DNA from: Halapricum desulfuricans | GTDB lineage: Archaea > Halobacteriota > Halobacteria > Halobacteriales > Haloarculaceae | DNA: 64,000 nt | Direction: 5' to 3' | Assembly (NCBI RefSeq): GCF_017094505.1 | Contig: NZ_CP064787.1 | Coordinates: 1,364,001-1,428,000 of the forward strand | In this document: positions 1 through 7,705 of the stretch, piece after piece | How positions within the stretch are numbered: position 1 is the stretch's first letter | Layout: each line of letters starts with the position of its first letter | Notes under the pieces: generated by a model | What the model saw: the letters and a program-made list of their open reading frames with translations, nothing else | Told to the model about the DNA's origin: nothing | The model's database searches: none | Translations under genes and position numbers: made by a program

Positions 1-96
1 GACACCGCGTCTTCCGACGACACATCTGACGCCGGATCGGACGGCACGACACAGTCGGACGGGGACGGACAGGCCACCATGGAGGAATACCTATGA
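1..96 (+). CDS. mre11: Mre11 nuclease, C-terminal tail only (partial)
   Basis: The window opens inside a reading frame that runs to a TGA at 94-96. The visible 31 codons are rich in Asp, Ser, Thr and Gly and end in MEEYL. No nuclease domain is visible, so the name rests on context: the frame overlaps the rad50 start by the ATGA arrangement, and mre11 directly before rad50 in a translationally coupled pair is the usual archaeal order. Mre11 is the Mn-dependent nuclease of the Mre11-Rad50 DNA double-strand-break complex. An acidic disordered tail is normal for haloarchaeal proteins. Confidence 0.7.
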   Translation, partial: DTASSDDTSDAGSDGTTQSDGDGQATMEEYL

Positions 97-2774
97 GGTT
101 CGCGCGAATCGCTCTGAAGAACTTCAAATGTTACGGAGACGCCGACTTGCGCCTGGATCCGGGCGTGACAGTCATCCACGGCGTCAACGGCAGCGGCAAG
201 ACATCGCTGCTGGAGGCGGCGTTTTTCGCGCTGTACGGGGCCCGGGCGCTTGACGCGACGCTGGAGGAGGTGATCACGACCGGGGCCGAGGAGACGGTCG
301 TCGAGCTGTGGTTCACCCACGCCGGGGGCGAGTACTACCTCAAGCGCCGCGTCCGGGCGACCGGCGAGCGCCCGACGACCGCCGAGTGCGTGCTGGAGGG
401 ACCGGAGGCGACCTACGACGGAGCCAGAGACGTCGGCGATCGCGTTGCCGAGTTACTCCGCATGGACCACGAGGCGTTCGTCAACTGCGCGTACGTCCGT
501 CAGGGCGAGGTCAACAAGCTGATCAACGCGACCCCGGCCGAACGCCAGGACATGATCGACGAACTCCTGCAGCTTGGCAAGCTCGAGGACTACCGCTCGC
601 GGGCCAGCGACGCCCGCGTCGGCGTCGGTCGCGTCCGCGACGACAGGCAGGGCGCGCTCGCACAACTCGACGAACAGATCGAGACCAAAGAGGACAAAGA
701 CCTGCCCGGGACGCTCAACGACCTCGAGACGGAGCTTCAGGAGGTCAACTCGGAGATCGACCGCTTCGAGGAGCAACGCGAGGCGGCCGTCGAGACCCTC
801 GAAGAGGCCGAATCAGTCCTCGAAGAGTACGACCAGAAACGCGAGGAACTGGATACCGTCGAGTCGGAGATCGAAGACCTGGAGGCGACGATCGCCGAGA
901 CGGAACGCGAGCGAGAGTCCCTGCAGTCGGAGCTCGCCGAGTTGCGATCGACAGTCGAAGACCGCAAGGAGACGGCGCGGTCGGCCCTCGAAGAGTCGGA
1001 TATCGACGCCGACGCCGAAGCCGCGGCCGTCGAAGAACGACTCGCAGAACTCGACGAGCGCGACGAACAGCTCCGGAACGAGCTCGAGGAGTACCGACTC
1101 GAGGCCAGCGAACACGCCAGCGAGGCCGAAAGCGCGCGCGAGCGGGCCGACTCGCTGGAGTCACAGGCCGCCGAGAAGCGCCAGCGGGCGGACGAGCTCG
1201 AAGCGGAAATCGAATCGGCCGAGTCGAAGCTCGAAGAGCGGCGCGAGCGGACGGACGAACTCGACGAGCAGATCGACGAGCTTCGCGCCCGGTTCGAGGA
1301 CGCTCCGGTCGACGTCGGGGACGCCCAGCAGCACCGCGAAGCGATCGCCGACGATCTCGATACCGTCCGGGACGAACTGGCGGAGCTGTCGGCCGAGATC
1401 GACCGGCAACGCGAGTCCATCGAGGAAGCCGAGGCGCTGCTTGCGGCGGGCAAGTGTCCGGAGTGTGGCCAGGACGTCGAGGGATCGCCCCACGTCGAAT
1501 CGCTCGACGAGCGCCGCGAGGACCTCGAGAAACTGAAAGACGAGCGTGCCGAACACCAGCAGCGCCGCGACCGGCTGCAGGAACGACTCGAGCGGGCGGA
1601 GACGCTCGAAGACGCCGAAGGCGAGATCGAGCGCCTGCGCGAGCGCCGCGAGACCGTCGAGGGACTGCTCGAAGAGCAGGCCGCCGATATCGAAAGCGAC
1701 CGCGAGCGCGTGACCGAACGCCGGGCGTCCGCAGCCGACCTCGAAGAGGAGGCCGAACAGGTGCTCGAAGACGCCGAGCAGGCCGAGCAACAGGCCGAAC
1801 AGGCGCGCCAGCAGGTCGGGTCGATCAACGAGCGTCGGACCGAGCTGAGAGAGCGGCGACAGCGACTCGAGGCGGCGCTCGAGGCGCTGGAGGCGATCGA
1901 CGACGCCGAACGCGAGATCCAGCGCCTGCGCGAACGGCGCTCGGACCTCGCCGAGACGAACGAGGAGCGCCGCGAACGGCTCGCCGAGAAACGCGAGCGC
2001 CGATCCGAACTCGAAGAGGCGGTCGACGACTCGCAGGTCGAGGCCGCGAAGGCGGAGAAACAGAACGCGACGGAGTACATCGAGCAGGTCGACGAGCAAC
2101 TGGCGTCGCTTCGGGAGCGGCGTGACGGTCTGCAGAACCGGATCGGCGGCGTCAGACGGGAGCTCGAAACGCTGGAAGAGCTTCGAGAGCGGCGCGAGGA
2201 ACTCGCGACGGTCCTCGAGCGGCTCGAATCGCTGTACGAGGAGACCGAACAGCTGGAATCGATGTACGGGCAGCTTCGGGCGGAACTGCGCCGGCGCAAC
2301 GTCGAGACCCTCGAACGGATGCTCAACGACACCTTCGAGTTGATCTATCAGAACGCCTCTTACTCGCGCATCGAGCTGGACGGCGACTACGAGCTGACGA
2401 TCCACCAGAAGAACGGTGACACGCTCGATCCCGAACAGCTGTCGGGCGGCGAGCGGGCGCTGTTCAACCTCTCGCTGCGGACCGCGATCTACCGCCTGCT
2501 GTCGGAGGGCATCGAGGGGACGGCCCCGATGCCGCCGCTGGTGCTCGACGAGCCGACCGTCTTCCTCGACTCGGGACACGTCTCACAGCTCGTGGCGCTG
2601 ATCGAGCGGATGCGCGAGCTGGGCGTCGAGCAGATCGTCGTGGTCAGTCACGACGAGGAACTGATCGGCGCGGCCGACGACCTCGTCCACGTCGAGAAAG
2701 ACCCCACGAGCAACCGCTCGCACGTCGAGCGACTCGACTCTCCGGTCCTGGCGGAAGCCGTCGAGTCGGACTAG
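93..2774 (+). CDS. rad50: DNA double-strand break repair ATPase Rad50
   Basis: SMC-like ATPase that partners Mre11 in break sensing, end tethering and processing. The 893-residue protein has the full Rad50 layout: Walker A GVNGSGKTS at residues 30-38; a long Glu/Arg/Leu-rich coiled coil from about 180 to 760; a CPEC zinc hook at 455-458 near the middle of the coil; the ABC signature LSGGER from residue 783; and a Walker B with D819-E820 in LVLDEP. Length is normal for the family. The ATG overlaps the mre11 stop by four bases, implying coupled translation. The stop overlaps that of the convergent gene behind it. The highly repetitive GAG/CGC codon pattern of the coil creates long open shadow frames on both strands, which are not genes. 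Confidence 0.98.
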   Translation: MRFARIALKNFKCYGDADLRLDPGVTVIHGVNGSGKTSLLEAAFFALYGARALDATLEEVITTGAEETVVELWFTHAGGEYYLKRRVRATGERPTTAECVLEGPEATYDGARDVGDRVAELLRMDHEAFVNCAYVRQGEVNKLINATPAERQDMIDELLQLGKLEDYRSRASDARVGVGRVRDDRQGALAQLDEQIETKEDKDLPGTLNDLETELQEVNSEIDRFEEQREAAVETLEEAESVLEEYDQKREELDTVESEIEDLEATIAETERERESLQSELAELRSTVEDRKETARSALEESDIDADAEAAAVEERLAELDERDEQLRNELEEYRLEASEHASEAESARERADSLESQAAEKRQRADELEAEIESAESKLEERRERTDELDEQIDELRARFEDAPVDVGDAQQHREAIADDLDTVRDELAELSAEIDRQRESIEEAEALLAAGKCPECGQDVEGSPHVESLDERREDLEKLKDERAEHQQRRDRLQERLERAETLEDAEGEIERLRERRETVEGLLEEQAADIESDRERVTERRASAADLEEEAEQVLEDAEQAEQQAEQARQQVGSINERRTELRERRQRLEAALEALEAIDDAEREIQRLRERRSDLAETNEERRERLAEKRERRSELEEAVDDSQVEAAKAEKQNATEYIEQVDEQLASLRERRDGLQNRIGGVRRELETLEELRERREELATVLERLESLYEETEQLESMYGQLRAELRRRNVETLERMLNDTFELIYQNASYSRIELDGDYELTIHQKNGDTLDPEQLSGGERALFNLSLRTAIYRLLSEGIEGTAPMPPLVLDEPTVFLDSGHVSQLVALIERMRELGVEQIVVVSHDEELIGAADDLVHVEKDPTSNRSHVERLDSPVLAEAVESD

Positions 2775-3199
2775 TCGAGATCGGACGGAACCGGCGTACC
2801 GTCCGTCGCGATCGCGTCTCGCGCCGCGTCGGTCGTCCGGTAGCCCCGCTGGCCGTGGACGGTCGTCGGTTCGATCAACCCGGCCGCCCGGAGTTCGCTC
2901 GCGGTCCCGTTGAGTTCGCTCTCACAGGCATCGAACCGATCGAGCAACTGCCGCGCCGAGGCGGGACCGCCGACTGCCAGTTCGAGCACGAGTGCGAGCG
3001 CCCGTTCGGCGCGGTCCCGGGAGCCGGAATCACCGGGGACGATTTCGAGCCCGTCAGCGAACTCCCTCGGATCGACGGGCGACAGTTCCGAACACGGGCG
3101 TGTTGTCACCGTTCCCTCAGGAAGCTCTCTGATCCGACACGCGCTCTCGCCCGTGCGCTGGAGGATCCCGTAGGTTTCGCCGTCGCTGACCAGCCGCAT
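2771..3199 (-). CDS. Conserved haloarchaeal protein with HTH-like C-terminal part
   Basis: A 142-residue protein convergent with rad50; the two stop codons overlap. The N-terminal half (MRLVSDGETYGILQRTGES onward) looks like a small beta-rich domain. The C-terminal half, about residues 65-135, has helices consistent with a winged-helix fold, including ARQLLDRFDACESELN and then TASELRAAGLIEPT. I chose the internal ATG at 3199 because the seven residues before it (MCVVRSV) look like read-through of the promoter region. A close association with mre11-rad50 is visible here, but no function can be assigned. It could be a DNA-binding accessory protein; that is a guess. Confidence 0.75.
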   Translation of the reverse strand: MRLVSDGETYGILQRTGESACRIRELPEGTVTTRPCSELSPVDPREFADGLEIVPGDSGSRDRAERALALVLELAVGGPASARQLLDRFDACESELNGTASELRAAGLIEPTTVHGQRGYRTTDAARDAIATDGTPVPSDLD

Positions 3200-3320
3200 G
3201 ACCGAACGGACGACGCACATGCCGAAAGCGGTTTCGACCGGAGCCAGTTCGGCCGCTGAGTCCGACTCTTCCGGTCCCGAAAGACACTTACAGCGCCATC
3301 TAATTACATATCATTACACG

Positions 3321-4298
3321 ATGTCACAGCAATCTGAGTTCCCCGAGTATCTCGACGTCGATTACACCGACGGCGAGGGGGAAGACCCCGAGGACTACGC
3401 GAGTATCGAGGACAAGATCGAGAAGGCCATCGAAGTCACTCGCGAAGGCCTTGAGCAGTACGAGAACCCGGTCGTCATGTGGACCGGCGGCAAGGACTCG
3501 ACGCTGACGCTGTACTTCGTCAAGGAGGTCGCCGACCGGTTCGACCTGGAGGTGCCGCCGGTCGTCTTTATCGACCACTACCAGCACTTCGACGAACTCA
3601 TCGACTTCGTCGAGCACTGGGCCGACGAGTGGGACCTGGAGGTCATCTGGGCGCGAAACACCGATGTCGGCGACTACGTCGACGAGCACGGGCTGGAGCC
3701 GGGCGACGACATCCCGATCGACGCGCTCAGCGAGCACAACCGGCACCACGTCCGAGAACTGCTGGAGTACGAGGAGGAGACGTTCCCGTTCCTGCTCGAT
3801 ACCTACGTCGGCAACCACCTGCTGAAGACGGTCGCGCTCAACGACACCCTCGAAGCGCACGACGTCGACGCCGTCCTCTCGGGCGTGCGCTGGGACGAAC
3901 AGGAGGCCCGCGCCGACGAGACGTTCTTCTCGCCGCGCCACGATCCGGACATCTATCCGCCCCACGACCGCGTCCAGCCGATCCTGCAGTTCACTGAAGC
4001 CGATGTCTGGGAGACGTTCTGGAACTTCGTCGTCCCGGACACCGTCAAGGCGTTCCCCGAAGACGGCTACGTACCCCAGGGCCAGGACGACTTGCCCGAC
4101 GGCGTCGGGAAGGAAGACGTCCCCGTCTCGCCGAAGTACTTCGCCGGGTTCCGCTCGCTCGGCAGCGAGGTCAGCACGGACAAGGCCGCCGAAGAGCCCG
4201 CCTGGCTGCAGGACATGGCCAACACCACCGAGCGCGCCGGCCGCGCCCAGGACAAAGAGGACCTGATGGAACGGCTGCGCGACCTCGGCTACATGTGA
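3321..4298 (+). CDS. CysD-like / PAPS-reductase-family PP-loop ATPase
   Basis: A 325-residue protein with the PP-loop TGGKDST at residues 55-61, the AMP-forming motif shared by CysD (sulfate adenylyltransferase subunit 2) and PAPS reductases. The later pieces SGVRWDEQEARADETFFS, FAGFRSLGSE and TTERAGRAQD match CysD more closely than reductases. I see no cysteine anywhere in the protein, so the catalytic Cys of a true PAPS reductase is missing. No cysN GTPase gene lies nearby. The start at 3321 is preferred to the upstream in-frame one at 3198 because the intervening sequence is AT-rich promoter-like DNA. It probably adenylates an unknown substrate; the name in databases is usually 'phosphoadenosine phosphosulfate reductase family'. 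Confidence 0.85.
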   Translation: MSQQSEFPEYLDVDYTDGEGEDPEDYASIEDKIEKAIEVTREGLEQYENPVVMWTGGKDSTLTLYFVKEVADRFDLEVPPVVFIDHYQHFDELIDFVEHWADEWDLEVIWARNTDVGDYVDEHGLEPGDDIPIDALSEHNRHHVRELLEYEEETFPFLLDTYVGNHLLKTVALNDTLEAHDVDAVLSGVRWDEQEARADETFFSPRHDPDIYPPHDRVQPILQFTEADVWETFWNFVVPDTVKAFPEDGYVPQGQDDLPDGVGKEDVPVSPKYFAGFRSLGSEVSTDKAAEEPAWLQDMANTTERAGRAQDKEDLMERLRDLGYM

Positions 4299-4314
4299 TG
4301 GTGACTGGCCGGTA

Positions 4315-4360
4315 GGACTCATACGGTCGGTTGTAAGTCTGTTCCGGATCGATCGCACCC
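4315..4360 (-). repeat. Dispersed intergenic repeat, copy A
   Basis: An element of about 45 bases between the CysD-like gene and the DUF5813-type gene. It shares the core GTCTGTTCCGGATCGA with copies near 22165, 29018 and 31072. Written on the minus strand, it can be read as GAIDPEQTYNRPYES, closely matching the same-frame reading of the other copies. No start codon or promoter makes it an obvious gene. Orientation is given by that common reading frame. Confidence 0.7.
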
Positions 4361-4457
4361 GGTATGCGATCGTACCGGTAAATCGTTACAATCGACCGTA
4401 TCAACGTCGACGTCCCGACACGACGTATTTTTGCTCGTCGCGGCGTTACAGCGAGCG

Positions 4458-4976
4458 ATGACAGACGAGTTGCCCGACGCAGTGCGCGAGGCGTTCGAGG
4501 CCCGCGATAGCTACGACCTGCGAGACGACCGCGCGCTCGTGACGACGACGGCGTTCGACGCGAGAGTGACGGTCGAAGCGACCGAGGCCGACTGGAACAG
4601 CCAGTACGTCGTGACAGTCGAGGTCCCGACGCTGTCGGCGGCCGTCGAGGACGTCGTCGGCCCGGCCGTCGAGGACGGCTGGTTCGAGACGCTCGAGCGC
4701 CGACTCGAGGACGCGCCGATGGCCACGCGTGTGAACTTCGAACTGGACGCCTTCGAGGTCCGGCGCGAGGACCAGCGAGTCGAGATCACCTACGCCTTCA
4801 CGCTCGGGAGCGAGTCCCAGGCGGCCGACATTGCGAAGACGCTCGTCGAGTACGTCGAGGGAACCTACGTCGAGGGGGTCGTTCCCGGGTACGACTACCG
4901 ACCACCAGTCGTTGGACTGCTCGATCAGGCGCAGTCCGGGGACGCCGCGGGCGAGCGTGGCGGGACGCCGCTGTAG
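4458..4976 (+). CDS. DUF5813-type conserved haloarchaeal protein
   Basis: A 172-residue acidic soluble protein with no signal peptide or membrane segment. It has an alternating strand/helix pattern (ALVTTTAFDARVTVEATEAD, then QYVVTVEVPTLSAAV) and ends with VVPGYDYRPPVVGLLDQA. I recall similar haloarchaeal proteins carrying the DUF5813 label. The ATG at 4458 is chosen; an upstream in-frame start at 4431 would add nine residues coded within the T-rich stretch before the gene. Its function is unknown and the neighbours give no clear hint. Confidence 0.85.
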   Translation: MTDELPDAVREAFEARDSYDLRDDRALVTTTAFDARVTVEATEADWNSQYVVTVEVPTLSAAVEDVVGPAVEDGWFETLERRLEDAPMATRVNFELDAFEVRREDQRVEITYAFTLGSESQAADIAKTLVEYVEGTYVEGVVPGYDYRPPVVGLLDQAQSGDAAGERGGTPL

Positions 4977-5001
4977 GGACAGGCCAATCGCATCCGGTCG
5001 G

Positions 5002-5232
5002 CTAGTCCATCGCGATGTACGTCTGCGTGCCTTCGACGCCGTCGATTTCCTGAATGTGCGTGGCGGCGATGTCTTTGACGTGTGCCGGCGAGTCGACATC
5101 GACCTTCGCGATGAGATCGACGTCGCCGGCGACGATGTGCGCCTCGACAACGCCGTCGAGTCCTTCGATCTCCGATTTGAGTCGATCTGCCTCGCCGGTG
5201 TGAGCTTTGACCATAACGTATGCGATGACCAT
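5002..5232 (-). CDS. Stand-alone Lrp/AsnC ligand-binding (RAM) domain protein
   Basis: A 76-residue protein that is only the alpha-beta RAM domain of Lrp/AsnC regulators; the usual N-terminal helix-turn-helix is absent. Key pieces are AYVMVKAHTGE, VVEAHIVAGDVDLIAKV and VEGTQTYIAMD. RAM domains bind amino acids or other small ligands and assemble into dimers and octamers. It starts two bases after the stop of the upstream trkA-like gene on the same strand, so the two are almost certainly one operon. A same-length paralogue lies on the other side of trkA, at 6009-6239. It probably acts as a ligand sensor or as a partner for HTH-bearing Lrp proteins; this is inference. Confidence 0.9.
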   Translation of the reverse strand: MVIAYVMVKAHTGEADRLKSEIEGLDGVVEAHIVAGDVDLIAKVDVDSPAHVKDIAATHIQEIDGVEGTQTYIAMD

Positions 5233-5234
5233 GT

Positions 5235-5918
5235 TCAGGCACCTCCGAGCGCCGCGCGGCCGGTTTCTCCGACGACGATACTCCGAACGTCTCCGAGAGC
5301 GTCGAAATCAGCGACGACGACCAGCCGGTCGCCGTCCTCCAGCGACACGTCGTCCGTCGGGACAGTCATCGGTTCGCCCTCCTTGCCGAACGCGAGCAGG
5401 CGGCTGTCGGCGGGCAGTTCGAGTTCGCTGATGCTGTAGCCCCGGACCGGCGACGCCGCGTTGATCGTCAGCTCGACGAGCTGGACGTCGTGGGCGACGT
5501 CGGCGATCGCTCGAACGTTGCCACCGAGCAACGCGTTCTTCGTGGCGATCGCTCCCAGCCGCTCCGGGTAGACGACCTCGTCGACTTCGTCGGCGTACTT
5601 GCGGTAGATCTCCTCCCGGTAGTCCTCGTCGATCCGCATGACCGTCCGACAGCCGTAGTGGTCGGCGATCAGGCACGCGAGAAAGTTCGTGTTGAGATCG
5701 CCCGTCAGCCCGCCGAGCGCGTCGGCCGACTCGATGTCGGCTTCCTGCAACGTCGCCTCGAGCGCGCCGTCGCCCTCGACGACGGTGAACCCGTCCGCTT
5801 TGGCCCGTTCGGCCCGCTCGTCCGATCGCTCGACGAGCACGACCTCGTGGCCGCTCTCGCGGAGCGCGCGGGCCGTCCGTAACCCGACGCGCCCTGCACC
5901 CACGATAACGTATCGCAT
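5235..5918 (-). CDS. trkA: TrkA family potassium-uptake regulatory (KTN/RCK) protein
   Basis: A 227-residue protein beginning with the Rossmann fingerprint YVIVGAGRVGLRTA and an acidic residue (E at the end of the second strand, VVLVERSDE), typical of NAD(H)-binding RCK/KTN domains. A TrkA_C-like region follows at about 140-220 (YSISELELPADSRLLAF, LEDGDRLVVVADFD). KTN proteins gate Trk/Ktr potassium transporters, central to the salt-in strategy of haloarchaea. No transporter membrane gene lies beside it. The start at 5918 places the Rossmann fold at the N terminus; the upstream ATG at 5957 would add an unlikely leader. An AT-rich TATA-like stretch on the minus strand lies near 5940-5947. Confidence 0.92.
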   Translation of the reverse strand: MRYVIVGAGRVGLRTARALRESGHEVVLVERSDERAERAKADGFTVVEGDGALEATLQEADIESADALGGLTGDLNTNFLACLIADHYGCRTVMRIDEDYREEIYRKYADEVDEVVYPERLGAIATKNALLGGNVRAIADVAHDVQLVELTINAASPVRGYSISELELPADSRLLAFGKEGEPMTVPTDDVSLEDGDRLVVVADFDALGDVRSIVVGETGRAALGGA

Positions 5919-5992
5919 ATAGTGGAATATACCGACCGGGGGAATAAAGGTATGCACCGCGGCAGGGGCGCAACTTACTTGCTATGTGGTGT

Positions 5993-6003
5993 TGTATCAT
6001 ACA
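5993..6003. promoter_or_regulatory. Palindrome before the second RAM gene, candidate operator
   Basis: TGTATCATACA is an 11-base inverted repeat (5-1-5) ending five bases before the ATG at 6009 and downstream of a TATA-like CTTACTT near 5974-5980. A protein bound here would cover the transcription start. It lies in the divergent promoter region shared with the trkA-like gene. Function is inferred from position and symmetry only. Confidence 0.35.
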
Positions 6004-6008
6004 GCATA

Positions 6009-6239
6009 ATGGTTCGGGCGTTCGTCATGATCAAGACGGCAGCGGGGAAGTCAGAGGAGCTACTGGCCTCGATCGGCGCGGTCACGGGCGTCGAGGAGGC
6101 GCACATCGTCGCCGGACGGTACGACATCATCGCCGAGACCGACGGCGAGGACGTCTACGACGTGATGCAGTCGGTTTCCGGCGAGATCCGCGGTCTCGAC
6201 GGCGTCTCGGACACGCGGACGTACATCTCGCTTGAGTGA
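6009..6239 (+). CDS. Second stand-alone Lrp/AsnC ligand-binding (RAM) domain protein
   Basis: A 76-residue HTH-less RAM protein, paralogous to the one at 5002-5232: same length, the same EAHIVAG motif, and a matching C-terminal part (LDGVSDTRTYISLE). It is transcribed divergently from the trkA-like operon. The ATG at 6009 fits a leaderless or very short 5' end. The pairing of two RAM proteins with one KTN protein suggests a shared regulatory role, possibly in ion or amino-acid homeostasis. No DNA-binding domain is present, so direct transcriptional control by this protein alone is unlikely. Confidence 0.9.
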   Translation: MVRAFVMIKTAAGKSEELLASIGAVTGVEEAHIVAGRYDIIAETDGEDVYDVMQSVSGEIRGLDGVSDTRTYISLE

Positions 6240-6298
6240 ACTCCGGCGTCGGTTGCCGCGAGCGATACGGCAAAGCGTATCGAGTCGGTATCGCGGGT

Positions 6299-6622
6299 AT
6301 GGTCGACGTCGCGGACGCGATCGGGCTTTCTGTTATCCTCTTGCTCAACAGCGCCGTCGCGGCGTTGCTGACCCGGTTTTTCAGGGTCCGACTGGAGACC
6401 GCCTGGGGGAGTCTGACCTACGTCGCGTTCGTGGGAACGATCGTGCTGATAGCGACGACGCTCGTTCTCGGGGGCGGGCTGGGACTGGGACCGAACCTCG
6501 GTTCGCCGGCGGTGGTCGTCATGGGCGTAGTCGTCCTGCCGCTGTCACTCGGGGCGACGTTCGATTACTTCTGGATGCCCGCACCGGAAGAGATCGAACT
6601 GCCCGATCGCCGGACGACGTGA
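6299..6622 (+). CDS. Small conserved membrane protein
   Basis: A 107-residue protein with three hydrophobic segments, roughly residues 5-25 (AIGLSVILLLNSAVAALLTRFF), 38-58 (SLTYVAFVGTIVLIATTLVL) and 68-88 (SPAVVVMGVVVLPLSLGATF), then a polar C-terminal tail. No motif suggests a function. It sits just before mvk in the same direction with a gap of 93 bases. The ATG at 6299 is preferred to the in-frame start at 6236 because it places the hydrophobic segment close to the N terminus, as expected. Confidence 0.8.
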   Translation: MVDVADAIGLSVILLLNSAVAALLTRFFRVRLETAWGSLTYVAFVGTIVLIATTLVLGGGLGLGPNLGSPAVVVMGVVVLPLSLGATFDYFWMPAPEEIELPDRRTT

Positions 6623-6715
6623 CTCTGAGCGCGACACGCGCCGAACCACTGCGCGTCGACCGCACGCCGCGCTCGGTGGAAACACACTTTGTGTCCCGGA
6701 CTGCAACGGACGGGT

Positions 6716-7705
6716 ATGGTCACAGCCAGCGCCCCCGGGAAGGTGTATCTCTTCGGGGAACACGCGGTCGTCTACGGTGAGCCGGCCGTTCCCTGCGCCA
6801 TCGAACGTCGCGCCCGGGTCACTGCCGAACGTCGGGACGACGACAGACTGCGAGTCAACGCGACCGACCTGACGCTCGACGGGTTCACCGTCGAATACGA
6901 CGGCGACGCGACCGGGACGCCGGACGTCGACGTCGCCGAACCACTGCTCGAAGAGGGGATGGGCTACGTCAACGAGGCGATCAAACAGGCCCGCGACGCG
7001 GCCGACGCGCCCGACGCCGGCTTCGACGTCACGATCGAGAGCGCGATCCCGCTCGGGGCCGGACTCGGCTCCTCCGCCGCGGTCGTGACAGCCGCTATCG
7101 AGGCCGCAACCCGCGAACTTGGCGTCGAACTCGACGCCGCGGAGATCGCCGACCGCGCCTACCGGGTCGAGTACGAGGTGCAAGACGGTCAGGCCTCCCG
7201 TGCGGACACGTTCTGCTCGGCGATGGGCGGGGCGGTCCGCGTCGAGGGCGACGACTGTCGACGGATCGACGACGTCCCGACCCTCCCGTTCGTGATCGGC
7301 TACGACGGCGGCTCGGGCGACACCGGCGCGCTGGTCGCCGGGGTCAGGGCCCTCCGTGAGGAATACAACTTCGCCGCCGACACCGTCGGGGCGATCGGCG
7401 ACATCGTTCGACAGGGCGAGCAGGCGCTTGAGGCCGAAGACCTCGAGGAGCTGGGCGAACTGATGGACTTCAATCACGGCCTGCTGTCCGCGCTGGGCGT
7501 GTCCTCGCGCACGCTCGACGCGATGGTCTGGGCGGCCCGTGAGGGCGACGCGCTCGGCGCGAAACTGACCGGTGCCGGCGGTGGCGGCTGTATCGTCGCG
7601 CTCGATCCGGACGACGGAACCGAGACGGCACTCCGCTACACGCAGGGCTGTGAGTCGGTCTTCCGGGCGGAACTGGACACCGAAGGCGTACGGGTGGAAC
7701 CGTGA
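6716..7705 (+). CDS. mvk: Mevalonate kinase
   Basis: GHMP kinase of 329 residues that phosphorylates mevalonate to mevalonate 5-phosphate for archaeal isoprenoid lipids. The sequence opens with ASAPGKVYLFGEHAVVYGEP, the family signature, with the ATP-binding motif PLGAGLGSSAAV near residues 112-123 and a C-terminal GAGGGGCIVAL. Its stop overlaps the GTG start of the isopentenyl phosphate kinase gene, so the two are coupled. This fits the haloarchaeal modified mevalonate route (established for Haloferax), where phosphomevalonate is decarboxylated to isopentenyl phosphate and then phosphorylated. Confidence 0.97.
   Translation: MVTASAPGKVYLFGEHAVVYGEPAVPCAIERRARVTAERRDDDRLRVNATDLTLDGFTVEYDGDATGTPDVDVAEPLLEEGMGYVNEAIKQARDAADAPDAGFDVTIESAIPLGAGLGSSAAVVTAAIEAATRELGVELDAAEIADRAYRVEYEVQDGQASRADTFCSAMGGAVRVEGDDCRRIDDVPTLPFVIGYDGGSGDTGALVAGVRALREEYNFAADTVGAIGDIVRQGEQALEAEDLEELGELMDFNHGLLSALGVSSRTLDAMVWAAREGDALGAKLTGAGGGGCIVALDPDDGTETALRYTQGCESVFRAELDTEGVRVEP

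Noticed and set aside
737-2332. Long minus-strand open frame opposite rad50 (531 residues, Ser/Arg-rich)
   Set aside because: It is a shadow of the repetitive GAG/CGC coiled-coil codons; the composition is unlike haloarchaeal proteins, which are acidic.
3198-3320. N-terminal extension of the CysD-like protein
   Set aside because: The interval includes AT-rich promoter-like DNA and the extension lacks family similarity.
3321-4298. Genuine PAPS reductase
   Set aside because: No cysteine is present in the protein, so the reductase mechanism is not possible.
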